A DNA stretch of 64,000 nucleotides. Source: Ideonella aquatica. Lineage in GTDB: Bacteria > Pseudomonadota > Gammaproteobacteria > Burkholderiales > Burkholderiaceae_C. The stretch is from the NCBI RefSeq assembly GCF_018069755.1, contig NZ_JAGQDE010000005.1, positions 62,001 through 126,000 on the forward strand. The letters are read 5' to 3'. The translations under genes and the position numbers were made by a program. Under the pieces are notes generated by a model. That model was not told the DNA's origin, ran no database searches, and worked only from the letters and a program-made list of their open reading frames with translations. Positions within the stretch are counted from its first letter, which is position 1. The number at the start of each line of letters is the position of its first letter. This document shows, piece after piece, positions 46,289 to 56,736 of this stretch.

Positions 46289-48307
46289 ATGAAGTGGCCG
46301 ATCCAGTCGATCCGGGGCACGGTGCTGCTGGGCATCGTGGCCGGCGTGCTGCTGCCAGCCTTGCTGCTGCTGGCGCTGGACCAATGGCAGTCGCGCGATG
46401 CCTTGCGCCAGCAGGCCCAGCGTGACCGCTCGGCCACCCTGACGCTGGCCGCCACCCGGCTGACGCTGCCGGCCTGGTCGCTGGACGTGCCCGGGCTGCA
46501 TGCGATCCAGGGTGAGCTCTTGAGACTGCCGGCGGTGTGCGTGGTCGAGGTCTCCGAGCTGCAGCCTTCGGGCACCGAGGGCCATGGCGTGCCACCGATG
46601 GTGCGCGAGCAGGGCTGCCAGGCCGACACGGTCGCCGCCTGGCTGGACACCGCGCTGACCTACGAGGGCCAGCACGTGGGCCGCCTGCGCGTGGGTTTCG
46701 ATGACAGCGAGATCGAACGGCAGCTGGCCCAGCGCCGTGCCTCGCTGGCCACGCTGGTGGCGATCCAGGTGCTGGTGGGCATGGCGGTGCTGGCGGCGGT
46801 GCTGTCGGCCCGGCTGCTGCGGCCGATCGGCCGCCTCAAGGCACAGGCCGGGCAACTGGCCGCGCGCGAACCGCTGCCACCGCAGGACTGGGCCACCAAC
46901 GACGAACTGGGCCAGCTTGGCCAGCACCTGAACACGGTGCATGCGAAGATCCGCAGCCTGATCGAGGAGCTGGAGGGCAAGAACGAGCAGCTCCACCGCA
47001 TGGCCATGTTCGACCACCTGACAGGCCTGCCCAACCGCACGCTGATGCGCGAGCTGTTTGCCCGCGAGGCGGCGCGGGCGCGCCGGGTGGACGGTCAACT
47101 GGGGCTGATGTTCATCGACCTGGACCATTTCAAGCAGATCAACGACCGCTGGGGCCATGCTGCCGGCGACGAGCTGCTGGTGCACGCCGCCGCTCGCATC
47201 CGCTCGGCCCTGCGCGAATCGGACCTGGTCTGCCGGGTCAGTGGCGACGAGTTCATGGCCCTGTTCGACACCCAGCGCGACAGCCAGACCGCCGAGCTGG
47301 CTGCACAGCGGGTGGTGGCCGCGCTGGCCCAGCCGCTGCACCTGCCCGCGGCCGATGAGCCGGTGCGGGTGGGCGCCAGCATCGGCTATGCAATGTTCCC
47401 GCACGATGGTGAGGACTTCGAGGCGCTGTGCCGGGCCGCCGATGTGGCGATGTACCGCAGCAAGGAGCAGGGCCGCGGCCGCGGCACCGCCTACCATGCC
47501 GACATGGACGCGCTGCTGCGCCAGCGGATGAACCTGGAGCGCGCGCTGCGCAGCGCGATCGAGGAGCAGCAACTGCGCCTGCACTACCAGCCGGTGGTCG
47601 ACGCGCGCACCGCTCAGGTGGTCGGTGGCGAGGCGCTGGTGCGCTGGCAGCATCCCGAGCGCGGGCTGCTGATGCCCGACGCCTTCATTGGCGTGGCGGA
47701 GAGCTCGGGGCTGGTGCGCCCGCTGGGCGCCTGGGTGCTGCGCGCGGCGGCGGCCCAACTCGCGCGCTGGCATGCCATGGGCCTGGGCGGCCTGCAGATC
47801 TCGATCAATGTGTCGGCGCTGCAACTGCGCGAACCCGAGTTCGTCGAGTCGGTGCGCGCCGAGATCGACCGCTACGGACTGCGGCCGGGCAGCCTGACGC
47901 TGGAGCTGACCGAGAGCACGCTGCTGGACGACAGCGAAGGCGCGCTGCGCGCCGTGGCCGCGCTGCGCCAGAGCGGCGTGATGCTGGCGGTGGACGACTT
48001 CGGCACCGGCTACTCGTCCCTGGCGGCGCTGAAGCTGGTGCGCCCGGACCGACTGAAGATCGACCGCGGCTTCGTGCACGACCTGCCGGCCGCCGCCGAT
48101 GACGCGGCACTGATCGAGGCCATGTTCGGCATGGCGCGGGCGCTGGACATCGAGGTCATCGCCGAAGGCGTGGAAACCCCGGCGCAGCGCGACTGGCTGG
48201 CGATGCGCGGCGGCCACCTGCAGCAGGGCTGGCTGTGGTCCAAGGCCGTGCCGCCCGACGACTTCGTGGCGGCTGTCGAGCAGCACCGCCGCGCAGCTAA
48301 GCGATGA
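46289..48307 (+). CDS. Membrane GGDEF-EAL protein with HAMP domain
   Basis: 672 residues. TM1 (about 7-30), a periplasmic domain of about 120 residues, TM2 (about 158-178), HAMP, then GGDEF (DHLTGLPNRTLM, DLDHFKQINDRWGHAAGDELL, loop VSGDEF) and EAL (HYQPVVDARTAQVVGGEALVRWQHP, ITESTLL-like ELTESTLLDD, DDFGTGYSSLAALKLVRPDRLKID, VIAEGVET). Both active sites look complete, so it may make or degrade c-di-GMP, or be switched by the periplasmic signal. The start is uncertain: TTG at 46259 is in frame, ATG at 46289 is preferred; neither has a strong Shine-Dalgarno. Convergent 11-base overlap with the RidA gene. Confidence 0.88.
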   Translation: MKWPIQSIRGTVLLGIVAGVLLPALLLLALDQWQSRDALRQQAQRDRSATLTLAATRLTLPAWSLDVPGLHAIQGELLRLPAVCVVEVSELQPSGTEGHGVPPMVREQGCQADTVAAWLDTALTYEGQHVGRLRVGFDDSEIERQLAQRRASLATLVAIQVLVGMAVLAAVLSARLLRPIGRLKAQAGQLAAREPLPPQDWATNDELGQLGQHLNTVHAKIRSLIEELEGKNEQLHRMAMFDHLTGLPNRTLMRELFAREAARARRVDGQLGLMFIDLDHFKQINDRWGHAAGDELLVHAAARIRSALRESDLVCRVSGDEFMALFDTQRDSQTAELAAQRVVAALAQPLHLPAADEPVRVGASIGYAMFPHDGEDFEALCRAADVAMYRSKEQGRGRGTAYHADMDALLRQRMNLERALRSAIEEQQLRLHYQPVVDARTAQVVGGEALVRWQHPERGLLMPDAFIGVAESSGLVRPLGAWVLRAAAAQLARWHAMGLGGLQISINVSALQLREPEFVESVRAEIDRYGLRPGSLTLELTESTLLDDSEGALRAVAALRQSGVMLAVDDFGTGYSSLAALKLVRPDRLKIDRGFVHDLPAAADDAALIEAMFGMARALDIEVIAEGVETPAQRDWLAMRGGHLQQGWLWSKAVPPDDFVAAVEQHRRAAKR

Positions 48308-48695
48308 CGGCGCTGACCTCGATTTCCACCTTCGCCCGGTCCTCGATCAGGCCCGCCACCTGCACCGCGGTCATCGCGATGCCGAATTCTCGACCCAGCA
48401 CCTCGCGGTAGGCGCGGCCGATGTCGGCGGCGCGGGCCAGGTAGTCGCGCTTGTCGGTCAGGTACCAGGTCATGCGGCAGATGTGCTGGGGGCCGGCACC
48501 GGCCTCAGCCAGCACGGCGCGCACGTTGAGCAGCGCCTGGCGCACCTGGTCGACCAGGTCGTCGCTCTCGAAGACGCTGTCGCTGTTCCAGCCGATCTGA
48601 CCCGCCACGAACACCATGCGGCCGCTGGCGGCCACGCCATTGGCATAGCCCTTGGGCGCGGCCCAGCCGGCGGGTTGCAGCACCTGTTTGCTCAT
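48297..48695 (-). CDS. RidA family enamine/imine deaminase
   Basis: 132 residues, RidA/YjgF/YER057c family. The N-terminus QPAGWAAPKGYANGVAASGRMVFVAGQIGW and C-terminal MTAVQVAGLIEDRAKVEIEVSAV are typical. The substrate-binding arginine expected near residue 105 of RidA is not retained in the usual IARVA form: MTAVQVAGL stands at the corresponding place. It belongs to one of the other Rid subfamilies. The ATG overlaps the stop of the 2-aminobenzoate-CoA ligase (ATGA), so it is the last gene of the anthranilate operon. Hydrolysis of an enamine intermediate of that pathway is a strong contextual inference. Confidence 0.88.
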   Translation of the reverse strand: MSKQVLQPAGWAAPKGYANGVAASGRMVFVAGQIGWNSDSVFESDDLVDQVRQALLNVRAVLAEAGAGPQHICRMTWYLTDKRDYLARAADIGRAYREVLGREFGIAMTAVQVAGLIEDRAKVEIEVSAVIA

Positions 48696-50308
48696 TCGGT
48701 GTCCTTCAGCTTGAAGCGTTGCAGCTTGCCGGTCTGGGTGCGCGGCAGGCTGGGGCGGAACTCCACGGCCCGCGGGTACTTGTAGGGGGCGATCGACTGC
48801 TTGACATGGTCCTGCAGCGCCTGCGCCATTGCGGCGCTCTCGGCCTGGCCCGGCCGCAGCACCACATAGGCCTTGACGATCTGGCCGCGCTCCTCGTCGG
48901 GCACGCCGATCACTGCGCACTCGGCCACCGCCGGGTGGGCCATCAGGGCCTCCTCCACCTCGGGGCTGGCGATGTTGTAGCCAGCCGAGATGATCATGTC
49001 GTCGGTGCGCGCCTGGTAGACAAAGTAGCCGTCGGCATCCATCAGGTAGGCGTCGCCGGTCAGGTTCCAGCCGTCCTTCACATAGCCGGCCTGACGCGCG
49101 TCGTCCAGGTAGCGGCAGCCGGTGGGGCCCTGCACCGCCAGTTTGCCCACGGTACCCGGCGGGCACTCGCGGCCGGACTCGTCGATCACCTTGGCTCGGT
49201 AGCCGGGTATCGCCCGGCCGGTGGCGCCGGGGCGGCTGTGCGCCTCGTCGGCCGAGATGAAGATGTGCAGCAGCTCGGTGGCGCCGATGCCGTCGATCAG
49301 CTCGATGCCGGTGACCTCCTTCCACTGCGCGCGGGTGGTGGCGGGCAGCGCCTCGCCGGCCGAGACGCACTGTCGCAGCGGCGTCTTGCGCAGTTCGGTG
49401 CCGCGTGCGGCCAGCGTGCGGTAGGAGGTGGGGGCGGTGAACAGCGTGGTGGCGCCGAACTCCTTGATGCCGTCGAGCAGTTGGGGCGGACCGGCCTTGT
49501 CCAGCAGCACGGTGCTGGCGCCCACCGTCATCGGGAACAGCAAGAGGCCGCCCAGCCCGAAGGTGAAGGCCAGCGGCGGGCTGCCGATGAACACATCGTC
49601 GGGCTGCGGCCGCAGGATGTGGCGCGGGAAGCAGGCGCAGGTGGCCATCACGTCGCGGTGGAAATGCATGGTCGCCTTGGGCACGCCGGTGGTGCCCGAG
49701 GTGAAGGCGAAGATGCAGCAGTCATCCGCCGCGGTGTCGACGTTGTCGAAGCGGCCGCTGTGGCGCGCCATGGCGGCTTCCAATCCATCCGGACCCGCAT
49801 CGTTGAAGTGGCGCACGGCGCGCAGCACCGGCACCTCGGGCCGTGCCAGCGCCAGCTCCTCGGCCAGCGCGGCGTCGCACAGCGCGTGGGTGACCTGGCC
49901 CTTGTCGATGATCGCCTTGAGCTCCTTGGCGCGCAGCAGTGGCATCGTCGCCACCGCGATGCCACCGGCCTTGATGACACCGAACCAGCAGGCCGCCAGC
50001 ATCGGGTTGTTCGGTGCGCGCAGCAGCACGCGGTTGCCACTGACCAGGCCCATGTCCTGGACCAGCACCTGGGCAATGCGGTTGGCCTGGTCCTGCAGTT
50101 GGGCATAGGTCCAGACCAGGCCGCCCGGCGCGCGGATCACCACCCGATCGCCCCGCCCGTCGGCGACGTGGCGATCCAGCAGCTCGGTGGCGCAGTTCAG
50201 GCGCTCGGGAAACTGCAGCTCGGGCAACTCGAACAGGAACTCGGGCTGCGCCTCGGGTGCCGGCAGATGGTCGCGCGCGAAGCTGTCGATCAGGCCACTG
50301 CGGATCAT
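48692..50308 (-). CDS. abmG: 2-aminobenzoate-CoA ligase
   Basis: 538 residues, benzoate-CoA ligase branch of the ANL superfamily. P-loop [21 protein letters not shown]5 region [15 protein letters not shown], hinge [38 protein letters not shown] and C-terminal [13 protein letters not shown]. It converts anthranilate, ATP and CoA into 2-aminobenzoyl-CoA. The call rests on overall resemblance to the AbmG group and on its operon with the 2-aminobenzoyl-CoA monooxygenase/reductase and with anthranilate-producing kyn genes across the divergent promoter. Start overlaps the acyl-CoA dehydrogenase stop by four bases. Confidence 0.87.
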   Translation of the reverse strand: MIRSGLIDSFARDHLPAPEAQPEFLFELPELQFPERLNCATELLDRHVADGRGDRVVIRAPGGLVWTYAQLQDQANRIAQVLVQDMGLVSGNRVLLRAPNNPMLAACWFGVIKAGGIAVATMPLLRAKELKAIIDKGQVTHALCDAALAEELALARPEVPVLRAVRHFNDAGPDGLEAAMARHSGRFDNVDTAADDCCIFAFTSGTTGVPKATMHFHRDVMATCACFPRHILRPQPDDVFIGSPPLAFTFGLGGLLLFPMTVGASTVLLDKAGPPQLLDGIKEFGATTLFTAPTSYRTLAARGTELRKTPLRQCVSAGEALPATTRAQWKEVTGIELIDGIGATELLHIFISADEAHSRPGATGRAIPGYRAKVIDESGRECPPGTVGKLAVQGPTGCRYLDDARQAGYVKDGWNLTGDAYLMDADGYFVYQARTDDMIISAGYNIASPEVEEALMAHPAVAECAVIGVPDEERGQIVKAYVVLRPGQAESAAMAQALQDHVKQSIAPYKYPRAVEFRPSLPRTQTGKLQRFKLKDTE

Positions 50309-51471
50309 GCCGACACCTCCTTGAGCAGTTCGCGGGCGATGATCAGCTGCTGCACCTCGGTCGCGCCTTCATAGATGCGCAGCGCGCGGACCTCTCGGTA
50401 GAGGCGCTCCACCGGCTGCTCACTGACCACACCCAGGCCGCCCCACAGCTGCACTGCGGCGTCGATCACCTGCTGGGCGCCTTCGGTGGCCACCATCTTG
50501 GCCATCGCCGCCTCGCTGGTGACGTTGCGGCCCTGGTCGCGCTGCCAGGCGGCGCGGTAGGTCAGCAGCGCGGCCGAGTCGAGGGTGGTGGCCATCTGCG
50601 CCAGCTTGGCCTGGGTCAGCTGAAAGTCGGCCAGCACGCCGCCAAACATCTGGCGCGTGGTGGCGCGCGTCAGGCCCTCTTGAAGCGCGCGGCGGCAGAA
50701 GCCCAGCGCGGCCGCCGCCACCGAGGTGCGAAAGACATCCAGCGTGCGCATGGCCACCTTGAAACCCTCGCCGGGCGCGCCGATGCGCGCACTGGCCGGC
50801 ACGCGGCAGCTGCTGAAACGCAGCCGTGCCAGCGGGTGCGGCGCGATCACGTCGATGCGCTCGGCGATCTCGAAGCCCGGTGTGCCGGCCGGCACGATGA
50901 AGACGCTGATGCCGCGTGCGCCAGGCGCTTCACCCGTGCGCGCGAACACCACATAGACATCGGCGATACCCCCGTTGCTGATCCAGGTCTTCTCGCCGTC
51001 GAGCACATAGTGGTCGCCGTCCACCCGCGCGGCGCAGGCCATGGCCGCCACGTCGGAGCCGGCCTCGGGCTCGGACAGCGCGAAGGCGCTGATCGCCTGG
51101 CCCGCCGCCACCTTCGGCAGCCAATCCGCGCGCTGCTGCGGCGTGCCGGCCAGGCTGATCGCGCCCGAGCCCAGGCCCTGCATGGCAAAGGCGAAGTCCG
51201 CCAGGCCGCTGTGGCGCGCCAGGGTCTCGCGGATCAGGCAGATGCTGCGGGTGTCGATCACGTCGGCCGCGCCGCCGCAGGCGCGGCCACCCACCGCGTG
51301 GCGCAGCCAGCCGGCCGCGCCCAGCGACTTCACCAGCGCGCGGCATTCGGCGTCGACGTCCGGGCCGTGCGCGTGCGGCACGTGGGCCGTGGCCCAGGCA
51401 TCCAGCTCGTTCGCCAGCGCGCGGTGATGGTCCTCGAAGAAGGGCCAGTCGAGGTGGCTGAGGTGATTCAT
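50305..51471 (-). CDS. Acyl-CoA dehydrogenase (anthranilate operon)
   Basis: 388 residues, FAD-dependent acyl-CoA dehydrogenase. Signatures [16 protein letters not shown] and [17 protein letters not shown] for FAD/substrate binding, and [34 protein letters not shown] at the C-terminus, where the second glutamate region supplies the base. It would introduce a double bond in a CoA-bound, partly reduced ring or ring-opened intermediate. The start MNHLSHLDW at 51471 is one base after the enoyl-CoA hydratase stop. The exact substrate is inferred from the pathway. Confidence 0.88.
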   Translation of the reverse strand: MNHLSHLDWPFFEDHHRALANELDAWATAHVPHAHGPDVDAECRALVKSLGAAGWLRHAVGGRACGGAADVIDTRSICLIRETLARHSGLADFAFAMQGLGSGAISLAGTPQQRADWLPKVAAGQAISAFALSEPEAGSDVAAMACAARVDGDHYVLDGEKTWISNGGIADVYVVFARTGEAPGARGISVFIVPAGTPGFEIAERIDVIAPHPLARLRFSSCRVPASARIGAPGEGFKVAMRTLDVFRTSVAAAALGFCRRALQEGLTRATTRQMFGGVLADFQLTQAKLAQMATTLDSAALLTYRAAWQRDQGRNVTSEAAMAKMVATEGAQQVIDAAVQLWGGLGVVSEQPVERLYREVRALRIYEGATEVQQLIIARELLKEVSA

Positions 51472-51472
51472 C

Positions 51473-52336
51473 TCAGTTCCCCTGGAAGACCGGCTTTTGC
51501 TTCGCCGCAAAGGCCTCGTAGGCGCGACGGAAGTCGTTGGTCAGCATGCACAGCGCCTGCGCCTGGGCCTCGGCCTCGATCGCCTGGTCCACCGTCATCG
51601 CCCACTCCTGATGCAGCATGGTCTTGGTGATGCCGTTGGCGAAGGTAGGGCCCTCGCAGAGGCTGGCGGCCAGCGTCCGGGCCTCGGCCAGCAGCACCTC
51701 GGGGGCCACCAGGCGATTCAGCCAGCCCCAGCGCTCGCCCTCCTCGCCGCCCAGCGCGCGGCCGCTGTAGAGCAGCTCGCTGGCGCGGCCCTGGCCGATC
51801 AGGCGCGGCAGGATGGCGCAGGCGCCCATGTCGCAGCCGGCCAGGCCCACCCGGTTGAACAGGAAGGCGGTCTTGCTGCGCGCAGTGCCCAGGCGCAGGT
51901 CGGAGGCCATCGCCATGATGGCGCCGGCACCGGCGCACACACCATCGAGTGCGGCGACGATCGGCTGCGGGCAGGCGCGCATCGCCGCCACCAGGTCGCC
52001 GGTCATGCGCGTGAACATCAGCAGCTCGGGCGCGGCCAGGCGGACCAGCGGGCCGATGATCTCGTGCACATCGCCGCCCGAGCAGAAGTTGTCGCCCGCG
52101 CCCACCAGCACCACGGCGTGGATGTCGCTGGCGTACTTGAGCGCGCGAAACAGGTCGCGCAGCTCGGCGTAGCTCTCGAAGGTCAGCGGGTTCTTGCGCT
52201 CGGGGCGGTCCAGCGTGATCGTGGCCACGGCGCCTTGCACGTCCCAGCGGAAGTGGGTGGCCTGGTAACCGGCCAGCGCGCGGCGGTTGCCTGCGAGCAG
52301 ACCGGGATCGATGTCGGTGGATGTCGTGTTGCTCAT
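51473..52336 (-). CDS. Enoyl-CoA hydratase/isomerase family protein (anthranilate operon)
   Basis: 287 residues, crotonase fold. The oxyanion-hole sequences are [19 protein letters not shown] and [23 protein letters not shown]; the crotonase glutamate region is [15 protein letters not shown]. Probable hydratase or ring-opening hydrolase acting on CoA intermediates downstream of 2-aminobenzoyl-CoA reduction. GAGAGAGG precedes the ATG at 52336. It lies 10 bases after the dehydrogenase gene upstream and one base before the acyl-CoA dehydrogenase. Confidence 0.88.
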   Translation of the reverse strand: MSNTTSTDIDPGLLAGNRRALAGYQATHFRWDVQGAVATITLDRPERKNPLTFESYAELRDLFRALKYASDIHAVVLVGAGDNFCSGGDVHEIIGPLVRLAAPELLMFTRMTGDLVAAMRACPQPIVAALDGVCAGAGAIMAMASDLRLGTARSKTAFLFNRVGLAGCDMGACAILPRLIGQGRASELLYSGRALGGEEGERWGWLNRLVAPEVLLAEARTLAASLCEGPTFANGITKTMLHQEWAMTVDQAIEAEAQAQALCMLTNDFRRAYEAFAAKQKPVFQGN

Positions 52337-52346
52337 GATGCCTCTC

Positions 52347-53102
52347 TCACATGACCTCGCCGCCGCTGACGGAAATGCATTGACCGGTGATCGCGGCCGC
52401 CCCCTCGCCCAGCAGCCAGCGCACCGCATCGGCCACCTGCTCAGGCTGGACGATGCGGCGCTGCGGGTTGCTGGCCGCGAACTCGGCCATCGCCTGCTCG
52501 GGTGTGCGGCCAGTCTTGGCCACCACGTTGGCCACGCTCTCCAGCAGGATGTCGGTCTCGGTGTAGCCCGGACACACTGCGTTGACGGTGATGCCGGTGG
52601 CTGCCAGCTCCAGCGCCAGCGAGCGCGTCAGCCCCACCACGCCGTGCTTGGCGGCCACATAGGCGGCCACGTACGCATAGCCACGCTGGCCGGCGGTGCT
52701 GGCGATGTTGACGATGCGCCCCTGGCCAGCGCCGCGCAGGTCGGCCAGCGCGGCGCGGCTGCACAGGAAGGTCCCGGTCAGGTTGACCGCCAGCATGCGC
52801 TGCCACAGCTCGGTGCTGGTGCGGTGCAGCGGCGCGCTCTCGGCCTGGCCGGCATTGTTGACCAGGCCCCAGACCGGGCCTAGCGCGGCGCGGGCGCTGT
52901 CAAAGGCCACCTGCACCTGCACCTCGTCGGCCACATCGGCGGCGGCGCAATGGTGCCTGCCCGGCAAGGTGGCGGCCAGCGTCTGCAGCGCCTCCAGCCG
53001 ACGACCCAGCAGCGTCAGGCGGTGGCCATCGGCTGCCAGCACGCGCGCGATGGCCGCGCCGATGCCGCGCGCCGCGCCGGTGACCACGATGTGCTGCGTC
53101 AT
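52347..53102 (-). CDS. Short-chain dehydrogenase, 3-hydroxyacyl-CoA type (anthranilate operon)
   Basis: 251 residues, classical SDR. Cofactor loop [19 protein letters not shown] at [11 protein letters not shown], catalytic Ser in [11 protein letters not shown] and YxxxK in [11 protein letters not shown]. The motif after the cofactor loop (LLGRRLEAL) favours NADP or NAD without certainty. It probably oxidises or reduces a 3-hydroxyacyl-CoA or ring-hydroxyl intermediate of the 2-aminobenzoyl-CoA route. Its ATG shares a base with the stop of the monooxygenase/reductase gene (TGATG). Confidence 0.87.
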   Translation of the reverse strand: MTQHIVVTGAARGIGAAIARVLAADGHRLTLLGRRLEALQTLAATLPGRHHCAAADVADEVQVQVAFDSARAALGPVWGLVNNAGQAESAPLHRTSTELWQRMLAVNLTGTFLCSRAALADLRGAGQGRIVNIASTAGQRGYAYVAAYVAAKHGVVGLTRSLALELAATGITVNAVCPGYTETDILLESVANVVAKTGRTPEQAMAEFAASNPQRRIVQPEQVADAVRWLLGEGAAAITGQCISVSGGEVM

Positions 53103-55462
53103 CACTTCACCGCCTGCTGCGCCGCCCGCTGTGCCAGCGCTTCCATCTGCGACTTGCCCGACACCAGCTGCTTGGGCCAGGCGATCGGCGTGTGGCCGAT
53201 GCGCGCCGCCTCGGCCAGCGTCCAGGCCGGGTTGGCCAGGTGCGGGCGGCCCACAGCGCACAGGTCGGCGCGGCCGGCAGCGATGATCGAGTTGACGTGG
53301 TCGGCCTCGCTGATCGCGCCCACCGCCATCGTCGCGATGCCCGCTTCCTGGCGGATGCGGTCGGCAAACGGCGTCTGGTACATGCGGCCGTAGGTGGGCT
53401 TCTGCTCGGGCGAGACCTGGCCGGAGGACACGTCGATCAGGTCGGCGCCGGCCGCCTTGAAGGCGCGCGCCACCTCCACCGCATCGGCCGGCGTGAGGCC
53501 GCCATCCACCCAGTCGTGGGCCGAGATGCGCACCGACATCGGCCGGTCGGCCGGCCAGGCGCCGCGCACCGCGGCGCACACCTCCAGCGGATAGCGCAGC
53601 CGGTTCTCAAGTGAGCCCCCGTACTCGTCCTCGCGGTGGTTGGTCAGTGGCGAGATGAAGCTGGACAGCAGGTAGCCGTGCGCGCAGTGCAGCTCCAGCC
53701 AGTCGAAGCCAGCCTCGGCGGCGCGGCCGGCGGCGGCGATGAAGTCGGTCTTGACGCGGTCCATGTCGGCGCGGCTCATCGCCCGGGGCACCTGCCCGCC
53801 CGCCAGATAGGGGCGCGCGCTGGCGGCCAGCAGACCCCAGTTGCCGTCGGGCAGCGCCTGGTCCATGCCGCCGCCCTGCCAGGGCACGCAGGTGGATCCC
53901 TTGGGGCCGGCGTGGCCGATCTGCACGCCGATCGCGGCATCGCTGTTCGCATGCACCCACTGCACGATGCGGCCCCAGGCCTGCGCCTGGGTGTCGTTCC
54001 ACAGGCCCGGGCAGCCGGGGGTGATGCGCGCCTCGGGGCTGGTGCAGGTCATCTCGGCCATCACCAGCGCGGCGCCGCCCAGCGCGCGGGCACCCAGGTG
54101 GACCAGGTGGTAGTCGCCCACCACGCCGTCTGCCGCGCTGTACTGCGCCATGGGCGACACCACCACGCGGTTCTTCAGCCGCAGATCACGCACGCGCAGC
54201 GGCGTGAACATCGGCGGCACGGGCTTGCCCGCTGGCGCCTGCAAGGCCATGGGCTGCGCGGCACCGCCGGCCAGTGCGGCCTGCGCGCGCTGGGCAAACC
54301 AGCGCTCGTAGCCCTCCAGCCAGGCGGCGTCGCGCAGGCGCAGGTTCTCGTGGCTGATACGCTGGCTGCGGGTCAGCATCGAGTACATGAACTGCTCGGG
54401 CTCGAGCTGGTCGCAGTAGCGCGCGCCGCAGACCTCGAACCACTCCATCGCGTTCCAGGCGGCGTTCTGGATGCGCAGGGTCTCGATGCTGCGCGCCGCC
54501 TGGTAGCAGGCCAGCACCTCGCCCAGGCGGGCGGGCTCGTCGCCCAGCAGCTTGAACTGCTGCACCAGCTCGATCGCGTCCTCCAGCGCCAGCTTGGTGC
54601 CCGAGCCGATCGCGAAGTGCGCGGTGTGCACCGCGTCGCCCATCAGCACCACATGGCTGCCGTGGGCGTTCTTCAGCCACCACTGCTCGCAGACCACGCG
54701 CTGGAAGTTCAGCCAGGCCGAGCCGCGCAGGTGGCGCGCGTTGGTCATCAGCTTCTCGCCCTGCAAGGTGTTGGCAAACAGGCGCTCGCAGAAGGCGATC
54801 GAGTCGGCCTGATCGGCCTGGTCCAGGCCGTGCGCCAGCCAGACCTGCTCCGGGCATTCGACGATGAAGGTGGTGGTGCTCTCGTCGAACTTGTAGATGT
54901 GGGCCTGGAACCAACCGTGCTCGGTGCGCTGGAAGTCGAAGGTGAAGGCGTCGTACAGGCGCTGGGTGCCCAGCCAAATGTAGCGGTTGGGGCGGGTGAC
55001 GATGTCGGGCCGGAAGGTCTGGGCGTACTGCATGCGCACACGGGAGTTGATGCCGTCGCTGGCGATCACCAGGTCGGCGTCGGGGTATTGGAGGTCGGAC
55101 TCGGCATCGGTCTCGAACACCAGCTCCACCCCCAGCGCCTCGCAGCGCGCCTGCAGGATGTTGAGCAACTTCTTGCGGCCGATGCCCACGAAGCCATGGC
55201 CGCCCGAGCGGATCGTGCGGCCCTTGAACAGCAGCTCGATGTCGTCCCAGTGGTTGAAAGCCTGCTGGATCTGGTCGGCAGTCACCGCATCCCACTCGCG
55301 CATGCGGTCCATGGTGGCGTCCGAGAACACCACGCCCCAGCCAAAGGTGTCGTAGGGCCGGTTGCGCTCGATCACCTGGATCTGGTGCGCCGGGTTGAGC
55401 TGCTTCATGAGCAGCGCGAAGTACAGGCCGGCCGGGCCGCCACCGATGCAGACGATCTTCAT
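53102..55462 (-). CDS. abmA: 2-aminobenzoyl-CoA monooxygenase/reductase (two-domain flavoprotein)
   Basis: 786 residues, two flavoenzymes in one chain. Residues about 1-400 are a group A FAD monooxygenase ([10 protein letters not shown] near the start, [26 protein letters not shown] as the second FAD motif). Residues about 415-786 are an Old Yellow Enzyme-type FMN barrel ([60 protein letters not shown]). In Azoarcus evansii this fusion hydroxylates and reduces 2-aminobenzoyl-CoA to a dearomatised 2-amino-5-oxo-cyclohexene CoA ester. Such proteins are also annotated as salicylyl-CoA 5-hydroxylase; the adjacent kyn genes and ligase favour the 2-amino substrate. GGAGGA precedes the ATG. Confidence 0.9.
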   Translation of the reverse strand: MKIVCIGGGPAGLYFALLMKQLNPAHQIQVIERNRPYDTFGWGVVFSDATMDRMREWDAVTADQIQQAFNHWDDIELLFKGRTIRSGGHGFVGIGRKKLLNILQARCEALGVELVFETDAESDLQYPDADLVIASDGINSRVRMQYAQTFRPDIVTRPNRYIWLGTQRLYDAFTFDFQRTEHGWFQAHIYKFDESTTTFIVECPEQVWLAHGLDQADQADSIAFCERLFANTLQGEKLMTNARHLRGSAWLNFQRVVCEQWWLKNAHGSHVVLMGDAVHTAHFAIGSGTKLALEDAIELVQQFKLLGDEPARLGEVLACYQAARSIETLRIQNAAWNAMEWFEVCGARYCDQLEPEQFMYSMLTRSQRISHENLRLRDAAWLEGYERWFAQRAQAALAGGAAQPMALQAPAGKPVPPMFTPLRVRDLRLKNRVVVSPMAQYSAADGVVGDYHLVHLGARALGGAALVMAEMTCTSPEARITPGCPGLWNDTQAQAWGRIVQWVHANSDAAIGVQIGHAGPKGSTCVPWQGGGMDQALPDGNWGLLAASARPYLAGGQVPRAMSRADMDRVKTDFIAAAGRAAEAGFDWLELHCAHGYLLSSFISPLTNHREDEYGGSLENRLRYPLEVCAAVRGAWPADRPMSVRISAHDWVDGGLTPADAVEVARAFKAAGADLIDVSSGQVSPEQKPTYGRMYQTPFADRIRQEAGIATMAVGAISEADHVNSIIAAGRADLCAVGRPHLANPAWTLAEAARIGHTPIAWPKQLVSGKSQMEALAQRAAQQAVK

Positions 55463-55493
55463 GCGCTCGTTCCTCCGGGGATTCGGGTTTTAG

Positions 55494-55505
55494 TTTAGTC
55501 CTAAA
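55494..55505. promoter_or_regulatory. Palindrome in the abm/marR divergent region (candidate MarR operator)
   Basis: TTTAG-TC-CTAAA is a perfect 5-bp dyad in an AT-rich 87-base gap, which stands out from the GC-rich surroundings. It lies between divergent starts of the monooxygenase/reductase and the MarR gene. Confidence 0.5.
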
Positions 55506-55549
55506 GCTTGAGAACTGAAGTAAATTGAAACCCTGAGAGGAACGCCGCG

Positions 55550-56044
55550 ATGAAGAACCCCGCCCTCGACGATCACCAGATCGGTCTGGAAGCCCGCGCC
55601 GACGCCGACGATCACCTGGCGGTGCGCACCTGGCTGCGCCTGCTGTCGCTGACCACCCAGGTCGAGCAGGAGATTCGCACCCGGCTGCGCGAGCGCTTTG
55701 GCACCACGCTGGCGCGCTTCGACTACCTGGCCCAGCTGGAACGCCACGCCGACGGCCTGCGCATGAGCGCGCTGTCACGCTTCCTGATGGTCACCGGCGG
55801 CAACGTCACCGGCCTGACCACCCAGCTCGAGGCCGAAGGCCTGGTCGAGCGCCAGCCCGACCCGGACGATGGCCGCTCCTGGCGCGTACGACTGAGCGAG
55901 CAGGGCCGGCGCGAGTTCGCCGCCATGGCCACCGAGCACGAGGCCTGGGTGCGCGAGCTGTTCGATGGCGTTCCACCACGAGACCAGCAGCGCCTGTATG
56001 AGTTGCTGGGCCAGATGCGACACCATCTGGCACGCCCCGCGTGA
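55550..56044 (+). CDS. MarR family transcriptional regulator
   Basis: 164 residues, winged helix. The recognition region reads LRMSALSRFLMVTGGNVTGLTTQLEAEGLVERQPDPDDGRSWRVRLSEQGRREF, with the wing at DPDDGR. Members of this family in aryl-CoA pathways are repressors released by the CoA thioester, so control of the divergent abm operon and the downstream kyn genes by 2-aminobenzoyl-CoA is likely but inferred. AGAGGAA precedes the ATG. kynB starts 55 bases downstream. Confidence 0.9.
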   Translation: MKNPALDDHQIGLEARADADDHLAVRTWLRLLSLTTQVEQEIRTRLRERFGTTLARFDYLAQLERHADGLRMSALSRFLMVTGGNVTGLTTQLEAEGLVERQPDPDDGRSWRVRLSEQGRREFAAMATEHEAWVRELFDGVPPRDQQRLYELLGQMRHHLARPA

Positions 56045-56099
56045 TCGTCGGAAATGACCGACACCGCGCCCCCCCAAATTGCCTGACCGTGCCGCCCCC

Positions 56100-56720
56100 A
56101 TGAGCCTGATCGACATCTCGCCCACCGTCCATGCCGACGCGCCGATCTTCCCCGGCGATGAGCCCTACGCGCTGCGCTGGACCGCCCGCCTGGGCCCCGG
56201 CTGCCCGGTCAACCTGAGCGCGCTGACGCTGTCGCCGCACATCGGCGCCCATGCCGATGCGCCACTGCACTACGCCAGCGAGGCGCCCCCGATCGACCAG
56301 GTGCCACTGGACGCCTACATCGGCCCCTGCCGCGTGATCCATGCCATCGGCTGCGGGCCGCTGATCACCATCGATCACCTGCGGCACGCCGAGGCCGACC
56401 TGCCGCCGCGCGTGCTGGTGCGCACCTGCCAGCAGGCCGACACGACCTGGAACCCCCTCTTCAGCGCCTACGCCCCCGAGACCCTGCAGTGGCTGGCCGA
56501 GCGGGGCGTGCGTCTGGTGGGCATCGACACACCTTCGGTGGACCCGGCGGACAGCAAGACCCTGGACGCCCACCAGATCCTGCGCCGGCACGACCTGCGC
56601 GTGCTGGAGAACCTGGTGCTCGATGCCGTGCCCGCCGGTGACTACGAGCTGATCGCCCTGCCCTTGAAGCTGGCCGGTGCCTGCGCCTCGCCGGTGCGTG
56701 CCGTGCTGCGCCCCCTGTGA
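56100..56720 (+). CDS. kynB: Kynurenine formamidase
   Basis: 206 residues, cyclase-family metal-dependent formamidase. The metal-binding motif is [14 protein letters not shown] (H-x-G-x-H-x-D-x-P-x-H), preceded by the conserved [18 protein letters not shown]. It hydrolyses N-formylkynurenine to kynurenine and formate. ATG at 56100 is preferred over an in-frame TTG at 56079. It is the first gene of kynB-kynU-kynA. Confidence 0.94.
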   Translation: MSLIDISPTVHADAPIFPGDEPYALRWTARLGPGCPVNLSALTLSPHIGAHADAPLHYASEAPPIDQVPLDAYIGPCRVIHAIGCGPLITIDHLRHAEADLPPRVLVRTCQQADTTWNPLFSAYAPETLQWLAERGVRLVGIDTPSVDPADSKTLDAHQILRRHDLRVLENLVLDAVPAGDYELIALPLKLAGACASPVRAVLRPL

Positions 56721-56736
56721 CCCTGGAGACCTGCCG

